Below are positions 9,688 through 21,700 of a DNA stretch of 64,000 nt, one piece after another. The stretch is from Pseudomonas sp. GV085 (lineage in GTDB: Bacteria; Pseudomonadota; Gammaproteobacteria; Pseudomonadales; Pseudomonadaceae), in the NCBI RefSeq assembly GCF_003050925.1, contig NZ_QAOV01000014.1, forward strand, positions 62,001 to 126,000, in the 5' to 3' direction. Made by a program: the position numbers and the translations under genes. The number at the start of each line of letters is the position of its first letter. The first letter of the stretch is position 1. Under the pieces are notes generated by a model, which worked only from the letters and a program-made list of their open reading frames with translations, did no database searches and was not told the DNA's origin.

Positions 9688-10248
9688 ATGCCGTGGAAAA
9701 ACTCCGAATCGCGCTACAGCACCGTATCGATCGCACTGCATTGGTTGATGCTGGTCCTGCTGGCGCTGGTTTACGCCTGTATCGAGTTTCGCGGGATCTT
9801 TCCCAAGGGCAGTGGCGGGCGCACGCTGATGGTCGAATTACACTTCATGCTCGGCCTGACCGTTTTCGTTCTGGTCTGGGTGCGATTGTTGGCGCGCAGT
9901 CTCGGCCGCCCCCCGGAGATCTTCCCGGCTTCGCCACACTGGCAAACGACGCTGGCCAGGCTGATGCACTGGGCGTTGTACATTTTCATGATCTTCACAC
10001 CGATTCTCGGGTGGCTGGTCACCAGCGCCAAAGGCAATCAGGTGATGTTCTACGGTGTCGACCTGCCGATGCTGGTAGCGGAAAACAAGGACCTGGCCAA
10101 ACAACTCCAGGGCTGGCACGAGCTCGGCGGCACGATAGGCTATTGGCTGATCGGCCTGCATGCCGCAGCCGGGTTGTATCACCACTATGTGGTGGGCGAT
10201 AACACTTTGCTGCGGATGATGCCCAAGCGGGCAAACCGCGATACCTGA
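9688..10248 (+). CDS. Cytochrome b561-family membrane protein
   Basis: This 186-residue protein has four hydrophobic helices and histidines placed as in the prokaryotic cytochrome b561/YceJ family: SIALHWLM in helix 1, VELHFMLGL in helix 2, GWHELGGTIGYWLIGLHAAAGLYHH near the end. These would ligate two b hemes and pass electrons across the inner membrane. The start at 9688 has GAGGA seven bases upstream; the longer frame (from 9655) lacks a site. It stands alone between two REPINs. Confidence 0.9.
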   Translation: MPWKNSESRYSTVSIALHWLMLVLLALVYACIEFRGIFPKGSGGRTLMVELHFMLGLTVFVLVWVRLLARSLGRPPEIFPASPHWQTTLARLMHWALYIFMIFTPILGWLVTSAKGNQVMFYGVDLPMLVAENKDLAKQLQGWHELGGTIGYWLIGLHAAAGLYHHYVVGDNTLLRMMPKRANRDT

Positions 10249-10264
10249 GGCCACTGGCAAAACC

Positions 10265-10353
10265 TGTGGGAGCGAGCCTGCTCGCGAAATCGGTGTGACA
10301 GGCGCATCGATACTGGATGTATTACCGCCTTCGCGAGCAGGCTCGCTCCCACA
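10265..10353. repeat. REPIN between convergent genes
   Basis: Paired inverted REP cores (TGTGGGAGCGAGCCTGCTCG and its complement) fill most of the 123 bases between the cytochrome b561 gene and the convergent PLP-enzyme gene. Confidence 0.85.
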
Positions 10354-10371
10354 TGAGATTGCATGTGTGCT

Positions 10372-11328
10372 TTAGATTTGTGGATTGAATCCCCGCCGCC
10401 CCTGCAAGCCGCCGGTGTGAACGAAGATCAGCCGCGTACCTCGAGCGAACTTGCCCGCCTCGACTTGCTGCTTGAGCGCCAGCAATGCCTTACCGGTGTA
10501 CAACGGCTCAAGGGGAATGCCGCTGGCCTGTTCGGTCTTTTCGATGAACTCAGTCAGCAGCGGGTCGACCTTGGCAAAGCCGCCGCGGCTGGCATCGATC
10601 AGCTCATACACCGCATGGATCAGACCCGCCTCCTGCACGATCCGCTCGACCTGTTGCGCCACCCCGTGATCGTCTGGCACCGCCAGGGCACCGTACACCG
10701 GATGATCCCCCGCTTCGGCCAGTACCAGGCCGGCCAAGGTCGTGCCGGTTCCGCAGGCCAGCCACCAGGCGTCATAGTCACTCCAGCCCAATCCCTCCAG
10801 TTGCGCGCAAACGCTGGCCCGCAGTTGCATGCAACCCAGGGCGCCAGGCAAACCGCCTCCCCCCTCAGGCACCGGATGCAGCGTCGGGTAGCGGGTGTGC
10901 CAGGGTTGCCAGAAACCCGCTTCATGCCTCGCTCGATAGCCTGCGTAACCCAGCCAGTGCAACGGCATGCCGAACGCCTGCAAGTCTTTGACCGTCGGGG
11001 TTTCCTGAGGGTGCCCGCGCAACAGGCCAACGGTGGCAAAGCCGAAACGCTTGCCCGCCGCCGCCAACGCGTGGAGGTGATTGGAGTGCGCTCCACCCAG
11101 GCTGATGATGCCTTCGGCGCCAACGCGGTCGGCAGTCTTCAGGTGCTCGATGAGCTTGAACCATTTGTTGCCGCTGATCAGCGGGTCGATCTGGTCCAGA
11201 CGCAGGATTGCCACTTCGATGCCGGCGTGAGTGAGCCAGTCTAGATCAAGGCGTTCGAGGGGGGCTTGAGCAAGCCAATCGCTAGACGAGAAATACATCG
11301 ATGCCGGTTCTGGGTAAAGAGTCAGCAT
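10372..11328 (-). CDS. PLP-dependent D-cysteine desulfhydrase / ACC deaminase-like enzyme
   Basis: This 318-residue fold-type II PLP enzyme has the ACC deaminase/D-cysteine desulfhydrase pattern. The cofactor lysine is in SGNKWFKL, with LGGAHSNHLHALAAAG after it and the glycine-rich phosphate loop ACGTGTTLAGL. The C-terminal FVHTGGLQG is also typical. Family members deaminate 1-aminocyclopropane-1-carboxylate or release sulfide from D-cysteine. Most uncharacterised Pseudomonas homologues are not true ACC deaminases, so D-cysteine desulfhydrase activity is the safer guess. A second in-frame ATG ten codons in is a possible start. Confidence 0.85.
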   Translation of the reverse strand: MLTLYPEPASMYFSSSDWLAQAPLERLDLDWLTHAGIEVAILRLDQIDPLISGNKWFKLIEHLKTADRVGAEGIISLGGAHSNHLHALAAAGKRFGFATVGLLRGHPQETPTVKDLQAFGMPLHWLGYAGYRARHEAGFWQPWHTRYPTLHPVPEGGGGLPGALGCMQLRASVCAQLEGLGWSDYDAWWLACGTGTTLAGLVLAEAGDHPVYGALAVPDDHGVAQQVERIVQEAGLIHAVYELIDASRGGFAKVDPLLTEFIEKTEQASGIPLEPLYTGKALLALKQQVEAGKFARGTRLIFVHTGGLQGRRGFNPQI

Positions 11329-11350
11329 TCTAGTCGCTCATAGGCAGCTA

Positions 11351-11439
11351 TCGCGAGCAGGCTCGCTCCCACAGGGAATCTATGAACGACACAGATCAAA
11401 TGTGGGAGCGACGGTGCGGCGATCCGACCTGCTCGCGAT
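11351..11439. repeat. Pair of REP sequences upstream of the PLP enzyme
   Basis: One REP (TCGCGAGCAGGCTCGCTCCCACA) is followed 27 bases later by a second in opposite orientation (TGTGGGAGCG ... CTGCTCGCGA). The second is interrupted by about 13 extra bases, so it is a diverged, outward-facing pair. Confidence 0.7.
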
Positions 11440-11465
11440 GGCCATTGGTACGCTGGACCTGTCTG

Positions 11466-13526
<2,061 letters not shown>

Positions 13527-13665
13527 TCACGGAAAGTGCAGGAGCTCTACGGCCCCCATCAGTCATGTTCGACAGACTAAGAGTCGCGCCGCTGGCGCTC
13601 AATGACCGTAACTGACAACTTATTGATCGAAATGAGCAGGAGTATTTGGCAAACGGGAATGACTC

Positions 13666-13723
13666 AAAACGAAAACGACCTTCATGGCGCAGGTCCGGAT
13701 TGAAACCTGCACCATGAAGGTCG
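13666..13723 (-). terminator. Strong rho-independent terminator with 19-bp stem
   Basis: Two 19-base arms (starting CGACCTTCATGG on the plus strand) are complementary at 18 of 19 positions around a 10-base loop. On the minus strand the stem is followed by TTTTCGTTTT. It lies just past the stop codon of the minus-strand membrane-protein gene, so it terminates that transcript. The stem is longer than usual. Confidence 0.8.
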
Positions 13724-13773
13724 CCATCTTTCGGACTCGGGACAAGCCCGCAGGATTTACGCGCATGACCTGT

Positions 13774-14421
13774 TTAGCATGCGCTTGCAACTGTCCGCCG
13801 AGGCGCAACGTAGTCGTCCTGTTTTTTCGCTCGCTGAGTCAACACCAGCATCGCCAGGAACCCGAGCACAATCAGTACCGGATAAGCCATCAACAGTTCG
13901 GAAAGGGAAAACTTCCAGGCCAAAGGGCGTCCGACACCCAGCATGGCGGCATACATCCAGGACACTGCCGACAACGAGCCGCAGGCCAACGCCAGCATCC
14001 GTGCACTGAATCCGAGGTTGAGCAAGGAGCCTGCCTTTTGCAGCGCCGGCAGTACCATGCGATGCAACAAGACACCGTTGTAACTCAGCAATGCCACAAT
14101 AATGACTTTGGCTTGAAGCTTTGGATTCATGAAGTAATCGAGACCTTTGTCCAGGTAATCAATACCGACGACAGCGACACCCGTTACCCACAGCGCTATC
14201 AGTGCAACGACGACAGATTTTTGAAGACTTTCCATGTGAGCATTATCATGCTCAGTGGCTACGTTGCGCCTTATAAGGTCTTTAACCATAGCGACATCAC
14301 TGGTCAACACCAAACCAATGGCGACACAACACGCCACTAAATGAACGTAAATAACACCCAGACGTAAAAACTCCAGGAATTCTTTATTTTCCAGCAGGCT
14401 CATAATTGTATTTATCGCCAC
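13774..14421 (-). CDS. Five-helix integral membrane protein of unknown function
   Basis: This 215-residue protein has about five hydrophobic helices (roughly residues 18-45, 69-90, 103-128, 143-166 and 175-200) and a basic C-terminal tail. The start is a GTG six bases after GGGGGA; an in-frame ATG six codons later is an alternative. No catalytic or cofactor motif was recognised; a few histidines in helices 1 and 3 could be heme or metal ligands but this is not established. It is followed by a strong terminator and preceded by a 606-base gap, so it is probably monocistronic. Confidence 0.75.
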   Translation of the reverse strand: MAINTIMSLLENKEFLEFLRLGVIYVHLVACCVAIGLVLTSDVAMVKDLIRRNVATEHDNAHMESLQKSVVVALIALWVTGVAVVGIDYLDKGLDYFMNPKLQAKVIIVALLSYNGVLLHRMVLPALQKAGSLLNLGFSARMLALACGSLSAVSWMYAAMLGVGRPLAWKFSLSELLMAYPVLIVLGFLAMLVLTQRAKKQDDYVAPRRTVASAC

Positions 14422-15027
14422 GGTATTTCCCCCACCTTATTCGACAGTACAGATCGACTACTTGACAGGATTTTTACTTATTCAAATATCCTGTGCGACC
14501 TTACTTCTAAAAGATAAGCCAAGTCACGGACTCGGCACTGTTAACCTCATTGACTCGCTCGGCAAATCAATGACCGGCTTGTTTATTACCTCCCTGAGTT
14601 TCAGATAAAACCCCCATTTGCATTCACTGCTTTTGAGATTCAACTTCCACTTCTTTTTTGCGATTGCAGGGGCAGGTCATGACTGACGTGCTTAGGAGTC
14701 AGAGGGCACAGACGCTCCAATGTTCATTTCTCGAGCAAACCACCGACAAACGGTGCGTAGCGCAAGTGCGCCTGAAGCGATAGTGACAAGACAACTTTCA
14801 CGCTATGCCCCACCACAACTGGTCTGCTTGACTAGATACACTTCGGCAGCCGCTTATTGGATCCACTAGTTGTTATACATCCCATAACATGCGCAATAGC
14901 GAGCAACTCTCATCCAGAGCAAACTCCGACTGCGAATCCCACGGTGATTCGGCCAGCCTTCCAGGCAGATGGCAACGCAGGATTAACTTAAACAATAAGG
15001 GTGTAAACCAAGTCTCTGCGCTTATGC
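14422..15027. other. 606-base intergenic region without recognisable gene
   Basis: The stretch is more AT-rich than its surroundings and lacks a convincing reading frame. The only frame of note (66 codons on the minus strand near 14873-15073) has no ribosome binding site and overlaps the next gene. It presumably holds the promoter of the membrane-protein gene at its left end. Confidence 0.5.
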
Positions 15028-15603
15028 TCAAAACCCGAAGTAAACAAATGCCGTAGCTACCGCTATACCCCATGCGGCCAACGCCATGACTGTTGAATTG
15101 TACGGTAATCGGGATTCGCTCAAGCGCTGCAAGCCTGGCTTGGAAAACCCGGTTTGGTCATATCGGCAATCCATGATTGCGCGGTAGGTATATCGCAGGC
15201 CGACTAACAGAAACAGGGTGATCAGGCCGAGGACAAGTCCACGCCTGACAGGCGGTTTAACCCATGGTGCAAGGTGATCCTGTTCGCAGGCAATGCTATT
15301 GACTTGCGCAACGGTAATGAGTTGATAGTCCGACGAAGGCCGCTTTTGGCCCATCTGGATCGCCGCCTGTTGCTCTAGATCCAACACCTGATACTTCCAG
15401 AGCGTTGACGAACCACTGCGGCAGAAGGTAAACGCTGCAGGACTTGAGACGGCGATAATAAAAGCGTCGTTGATGTCCAGTTTTTTCAGCGTTTCTGTGG
15501 CTGACCTGGTGAAGCCCAGGTCGAAGACCGAAGTGATCCCGCTAGCAGAAGCCGCGACCGCAACCAATAGGCTGCTCAAGAGGCAGATGGCTGAAATGTT
15601 CAA
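15028..15603 (-). CDS. Small membrane protein next to the giant peroxidase gene
   Basis: A 191-residue product if translation starts at the TTG ten bases after AAGG. It then has an N-terminal signal-like helix (ISAICLLSSLLVAVAASASG), a polar middle part with three Cys, a central membrane helix (GLVLGLITLFLLVGLRYTY) and a C-terminal one (VMALAAWGIAVATAFVYFGF). The open frame extends to 15792, but that part runs through the terminator of the giant gene and lacks a start signal, so I excluded it. No family was recognised. It is codirectional with and immediately downstream of the peroxidase gene, with a terminator between. Confidence 0.55.
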   Translation of the reverse strand: MNISAICLLSSLLVAVAASASGITSVFDLGFTRSATETLKKLDINDAFIIAVSSPAAFTFCRSGSSTLWKYQVLDLEQQAAIQMGQKRPSSDYQLITVAQVNSIACEQDHLAPWVKPPVRRGLVLGLITLFLLVGLRYTYRAIMDCRYDQTGFSKPGLQRLSESRLPYNSTVMALAAWGIAVATAFVYFGF

Positions 15604-15717
15604 GGCCGGGTTTCCTTTTTCCACTGTTTCTTTGATTTTGCAGTTCGGTTCCAACCTGCCTTGATGAGCTCCAGTACGCTGCTGGCACTCCGATAGCTGA
15701 TGGGCAATTGAATGGAA

Positions 15718-15750
15718 GGAGAAAGGGAGGGCATCCATTGCCCTCCCCTC
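15718..15750 (-). terminator. Rho-independent terminator of giant peroxidase gene 1
   Basis: An 8-bp stem (GGGAGGGC ... GCCCTCCC, loop of seven) is followed on the minus strand by TTTCTCC. It lies about 40 bases past the stop codon. The same hairpin with almost identical flanks follows the second giant gene at 27465-27486. Confidence 0.8.
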
Positions 15751-15788
15751 CGCTGTCCACGCTCCCTGCGTCAGTACTGACCAGAACC

Positions 15789-18700
15789 TCAAGTGGCCAG
15801 AATGAAGTCCGTCTGATCAATGGCCGCGCTGTTGACGCCGACAAGGTGAATGGTATCCGCCCCGATCCCTACCACCGTGTCCGCCCCGTTAGCCGTTATG
15901 GTCACGTTGGCAGCGAACGTCGCGCTGTTGATCCCCAGCGCCGTGAGATTGAGAAAGTCCTGCTCTGCGGCCAAATTGGCTCCGAAATTCAGGATCGTAT
16001 CGTTGCCGAAACCCGCGGCAGCAAACACGAACGTATCGTTGCCGGCGACGCCGCCACTCATTACGTCGTTACCGCCACCGCCGATGAGAACGTCGTTACC
16101 CGCACCACCCACGATATTATTGTCGAGCGCGTTGCCGGTGCCCGCGAAGTTGCCGCTGCCGCCGAAAAACAGATTTTCGACGTTGGCACCCAGGGTGTAG
16201 CTCGCGAGCGAGGTCCAGACCGTGTCGTTGCCGCCACCGGCGTTCTCGCCTACCACGTCCCCAAGGTCGGTGACTTCGTAGACATCGTTGCCAGCACCGC
16301 CGGCCATCGTGTCGGCACCTGCGCCACCGATGAGGACGTCGTTACCCGTACCGCCCACGAGCGTGTTGTCCAGCTCGTTGCCGGAGCCCGCAAAGTTGCC
16401 GCTGCCACCGAAAAACATATTCTCGACGTTGGCACCCAGGCTGTAGCTCGCGAGCGAGGTCCAGACCGTGTCGCTTCCGGCACCGGCGAGCTCGATCACC
16501 ACGTCCCCAAGGTCGGTGGCTTCGTAGATATCGCTGCCAGCACCGCCGGCCATCGTGTCGGCACCTCCGGCACCGATGAGGACGTCGTTACCCGCACCGC
16601 CCGCGATCGTATTGCCGAGCACGTTACCGGTGCCCGCGAAGTTGCCGCTGCCGCCGAAAAACAGATTCTCGACGTTGGCACCCAGGGTGTAGCTTGCGAG
16701 CGAGGTCCAGACCGTGTCGCTGCCGGCACCGGCGAGCTCGCTTACCACGTCCCCAAGCTCGGTGACTTCGTAGACATCGCTGCCGCCACCGCCAGCCATC
16801 GTGTCGGCACCTGCGCCACCGATCAGGACGTCGTTACCCGCACCGCCCACGAGCGTGTTGTCGAGCGCGTTACCGGTGCCCGCGAAGTTGCCGCTGCCGC
16901 CGAAAAACAGATTTTCGACGTTGGCACTCAGCGTGTAGCCCGAGAGCGAGGTCCAGACCGTGTCAATACCCTCACCGCCGAGCTCGGTCACCACGTCCCC
17001 AGCGTCGGTGACTTCGTAGACATCGTCGCCAACACCGCCGGCCATGGTATCGGCACCCGTCCCCCCGATGAGCATGTCATTGCCTGCGTCACCATTGAGG
17101 ATGTCGTTGCCGCCCAAGCCATTCAGGATGTCGTTGCCAGCACCTCCGCTGGCAATGTCGTCGCCTGACGTACCGGTCCATATGTCGACACCGGCAGTAC
17201 CGACAAACACATCACCGGCGGCCACCGGGGCCGTAGCGTCGGACGCAATGCTTTCGGCCGCACCGAAGTCATCCACGTAACTGACCACCACGCGCACTTG
17301 ATCGCCGACCTGAGCCTGGCCAAGCGTGAACGTGCTGGCGGTGGCTCCGACGATGTCGACGAAGGTGACCCCGTTGGTCTCCTGCCACTGGAAGGTGAAC
17401 TGCGCATTGCTGAGGCCATCGACGTCGATGATGGACGACGTGTCGGCGGTCAACACCTGGTCCGGAAACGCAACCCCGAGGATGGTCGGCCCTGCAGTCG
17501 GTGCGCTGTTCCCGCCAGAATCGACGATCTCCAGCGTACCCTGGGCATCCTGATACACCGCCCGAACGCGGATGTTCAGACCGGCGACATCGTCCGCTAC
17601 CAGATAGGTGGCGCCAGTCGCCCGCGATACCTCGCCAGCGGCGACAAAGGAGATGTCTTCAAAGACACCCGAACCAGGGATGTTTTCGACCTGCCAGTAG
17701 TAAGCCACGGGACCGGTAACCGCGCCGGTCGGATTGGCCGCACTGACGTTGTCGGCGTCGCGGATCGACTGATCGCTGACGCGCAGCAGTTGGCCGGCGA
17801 CAGACGTATCGGTACGCGCACCGGTGGCAGCATCGAAGATTGCCAGACGCCCCACAGGACCACTGTTCGAGACGGTACCAACGCCGGACGCCTGCGCCTG
17901 GTCAGCGAACTGCAGACGCTCGATGCCTGTCAGGCGATCGACGCCATCACGCCCGTCCACCAGGTCGGTCACGACGACGGCGTTGCCATCGACAGCGACT
18001 GTGTACTCCGACGCATTACCGGAGAACACCGCGGTGTCGAAGCTGTCAGTGCCGATCAGAATCTCCCGCACGATGACCAGCTGGCCCGGGTTGTAAGTAC
18101 CGTTGAGCATCGCCTGAACCATCGGCGCCATGCTGTCGAACGTGGCGATTTCCGCGCCAGTGCCATCGGCGTTCGCCCGTACGCTGATGCGTACGTTCAG
18201 CCACTTGTCACCGTCGATGATGTCGTCACCACCGCGACCTTCAATCAGGTCGCTGCCGCTGCCACCGAGGATGATGTTACCGCCGTCGAAGAACGTCGCT
18301 CCGACTGGCAGCAGGCCCGCCAGACCGTCGATCAGGCTGATGTTGGTCAGCACACTGCCGGTTGCACCCGCAACGGGTAGCGTTGCGGCAGTTTCGCTAT
18401 CACCGCGCAGGAAGTCGCCGTGGGACGAACCCGACAGCCCTTCCATGATGTCGAAACGCACCAGCGCCGAGGCGCCCGAACCTGGCATCGGTGGCACATC
18501 GAAGAAGCGGTCGCTGTAATCGATGGTCACGCCCTGGGCGAGATCCTTGAAGGTTGCCCAGTCATAGCCGGAGCCGCCGATATAGCGGTCACCGAAGCCG
18601 AGACTGCCAACCATGATGTCGTCGCCGCCTTCGCCGTTGAACTTATCGTTCTCGTTACCGCCGATGAATACATCGTGGCCGATCACCGGGTCGTTGCCGA

Positions 18701-21700
18701 GCGGATCGAAGTTGTCGCCAGGCGCACCATCCGAAGTGCCCTTCTCGATCCAGTCGTCGCCTTCGTTACCCATGTCCTGTTCGTTGGCTTTGCTGCCCAG
18801 GATGAAGTCATTACCCTGACCACCAATGGCCTCGGAGGCATCCTCACCGGTCACGATGAAGTCGTTGCCGAACCCGCCAATGATCAGGTTGATGCCGTTG
18901 CCTCCGTGCAGCACGTCGTTGCCGTCGCCACCCTGGATGTTATCGTCGCCGCCGATGTCGGTGATGATGTCGTCGCCAGCGCCACCACGCAGTTGGTCGT
19001 TGCCGTTACCGCCATCGATGCGATCGTTGCCGCCATCCCCCCAGACCGTGTCATCGCCATCACTGGAGATGAGGATGTCTGCGTTGTCGGTGCCACCCAG
19101 CACGATGTGCTCTTCACCACCGTACCGGATGTAGTTGGTGTCCAGCCCCACGGTCAGCGGGTTGTCGCGGAACACCACCTGCTCGCCATTCGGGCCGAGC
19201 GGATCGGCGGCGAGCAGGCCATCGTTGTATTGCTTGCTCAGGTCCACTTCCAGGTAGAGCCCTGGGTCCGAGAACACCAGGCCAGGCAAGTGCGTGGCCG
19301 AGGTGTTGGCCATGATCAGCTTGGCGAACGAGTTGCTTTCAAGTTCGGCATTCATCGACAGGCCAGAGGTACGCTCCAGGTAGTAGAAGCGGTCGCCGTC
19401 CTGCAGTTTTTCCAACTGGTTCTCGAACACGAAGTTGAAGGTCGAGCCGAGCATACCGCCGAACGGGGTTTTCTGTTCGGCCAGACCGCCGATCCACAGG
19501 TCGATGGCATCGACGCCCGTGATCGTCACACCCTTCAGGTCGTCGACAGTCCCCAGCACCCCATCCTTGCCGGCCAACGTCACGTTGGCCCATGCACCGC
19601 TGCCGTTGAGGAACTCCAGGCGGTCAGCCGGCGCACCCGCACCACCGAAGACCAGCGCCAGGGCTGCAGCGCGTTTGCCCTCCATCGTGGTCGCCCCCGT
19701 GATCGTGTCATGCGTGCCATAGGCGGCGATGAAGTTGATCAACGACTCCGGATGTTTGAGGTACTGCACCAGATCGACCCAACTGGTGTACGGCTTGAGT
19801 TGGGTATCACCGGTTTGGCTGTAGATGTCGCGGCGGATCGCGTTGAGCGAGGGAATCCCCACGTCGCGGCCACGGGCGATGTTGATCGCCGGCAGGTCGA
19901 GCGGCAGGCCGAGCAGGTTATTGCGCAGCGCCTCAGTGACGAACTCGTCGATTTCGTTACCGGCTTGCCGAGTCACCCCACGGATGATCGCACTGGTCGC
20001 ATCCTCTGGCGACACGCCACTGGCGGCGTACGCCAACGGGTTGAGGAACGCTGCGATCAAGCCCAGTTGCTGATTGGGATCAGCGCTGGCCGGATCGCCC
20101 ACCGCGTTGAAATTGATATCGAATCGATCGACGGTCTCGGTCAGCATCGAGTGGCCAAACCGGTACACGGTGTGGGCGAACTCGGCGACGATCGAGGCAT
20201 CGAGGTCGACGTCATAGACCTGGGTCGGTGCGAAGAACAGGTCGACTCTGGGCTGGATGGTCCGCGCAAACTCCTCGAACACCAGGTGCTGATACTGCAT
20301 TTCGGTGCCGAACTTGGCCGCCTGGAACAAGCGCTCGCCATTCCACTGCAGCGCATCGAACTCAGCCTGGGTGGTTGGCAATGCAGCCACCGGATTGAGC
20401 AGCCACTCGTTGAGGAAGGCCACGTCACCCGAATCGAGCACGGTGTCCTTGGTCTGCGCAACCAGCCGGTTGTGCTCGGAGTGGAAGATCGCATGCACCG
20501 CGGTCAGGCCGATGTTCTCGTTGACCCGGCCGTCGCCGGCGATGTAGTGAGCGTCGAGCAGTTCGTTGTCATAGGTCAGGTTGTTTCCGCCCGCGTCAAC
20601 GGGCTGCGCATTGCCGACAGCGGTGTCGGCATCCGCCTGCAGAACCCCACCGACGATTACCGGCGCGGCATTATGGTTAATGTCGACGAGGAACTGATGA
20701 CCGGTGCGCACAGCATTGGTCAGGTCAAGGGGAGCAAGCGGATTGCCTTCGACAAGGACGTCATCCGCCGTGCCGCCAAGACCGTCAACGCCCTTCATCA
20801 CCACCATCGGGAAGCCGTTCGGCCCCTTGATGAAATTGCCATAGGCATCAGTCGCCAACAGCGGGGCGTTGTCGACGTCGGCATCGGTCAGGTTGATACC
20901 GAGAATGTCACGGGCTTGCGCCTTGACCACCTTCCAGGTCGCCATGCCACCGATTTCGACATCGTCCGCGGTACCAAACTGGCCATCCGCGCCCAGATCA
21001 CGGTTGGTGATCAGCCTGCCGGTCGCTATAGGGCCAGTGTCGGTCAGTTGATAAGCGCGCAGGAACACCTGGTGCGACGGGTGCGAGCTATAGGTCTGGT
21101 TCTGGTCCACGAACGGCGAGGTGGTGTTGGTTTGCTCATGGATGTCGTCGGCCGTACCGAGAACGCCATCCGGCCCCGGCAGGTTGGTCGCGCGGGTCAG
21201 GACCATGAAATTAGTCGGGCTACCTGGGACAAACAGTGGATCATCCGGTTGCAGCGGGATGAAGACAGTGCCCGAACCACCTTTGGTGACCAGGTCCAGA
21301 CCATGATCGAAGAACTGCCCGAAGAATGTCATCCAGGCGTTGAACGGCGCGGACAACCCCGCATCCGCCGCGACGTTCTCGATAAAGTACACATCGTGAT
21401 CATCGGCAGTACCGAACTGACCATCCAGGCCGGGGCTGGCGACAATCTGTACGCCATCTTTGAGCACGTCGTCGTTACCCACCGCGCCGAAGTTCAGCAC
21501 ACCGTCCAGGCCCGGGTTGAAAGCCGTGGCATAGGCCGCCGGGTTGTTCGCCGTCTGATCGACGATCAGGTTACTGATGGTGCGTGGCTGCGAGTCAATC
21601 ACAAGGCCGCTGTTCTGCGCATACGACGTTCCCCCTTCCGCCGGATTGAAGACCGGATCGGTCAAGCGCGGAAAGACGTTATCGGCGGCACCAAACTCGG

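Noticed and set aside
14873-15073. 66-codon minus-strand frame
   Set aside because: No ribosome binding site, no recognisable composition, and overlap with the neighbouring gene.
15604-15792. N-terminal extension of the small membrane protein up to 15792
   Set aside because: It would overlap the giant gene end and run through its terminator, and no start site supports it.
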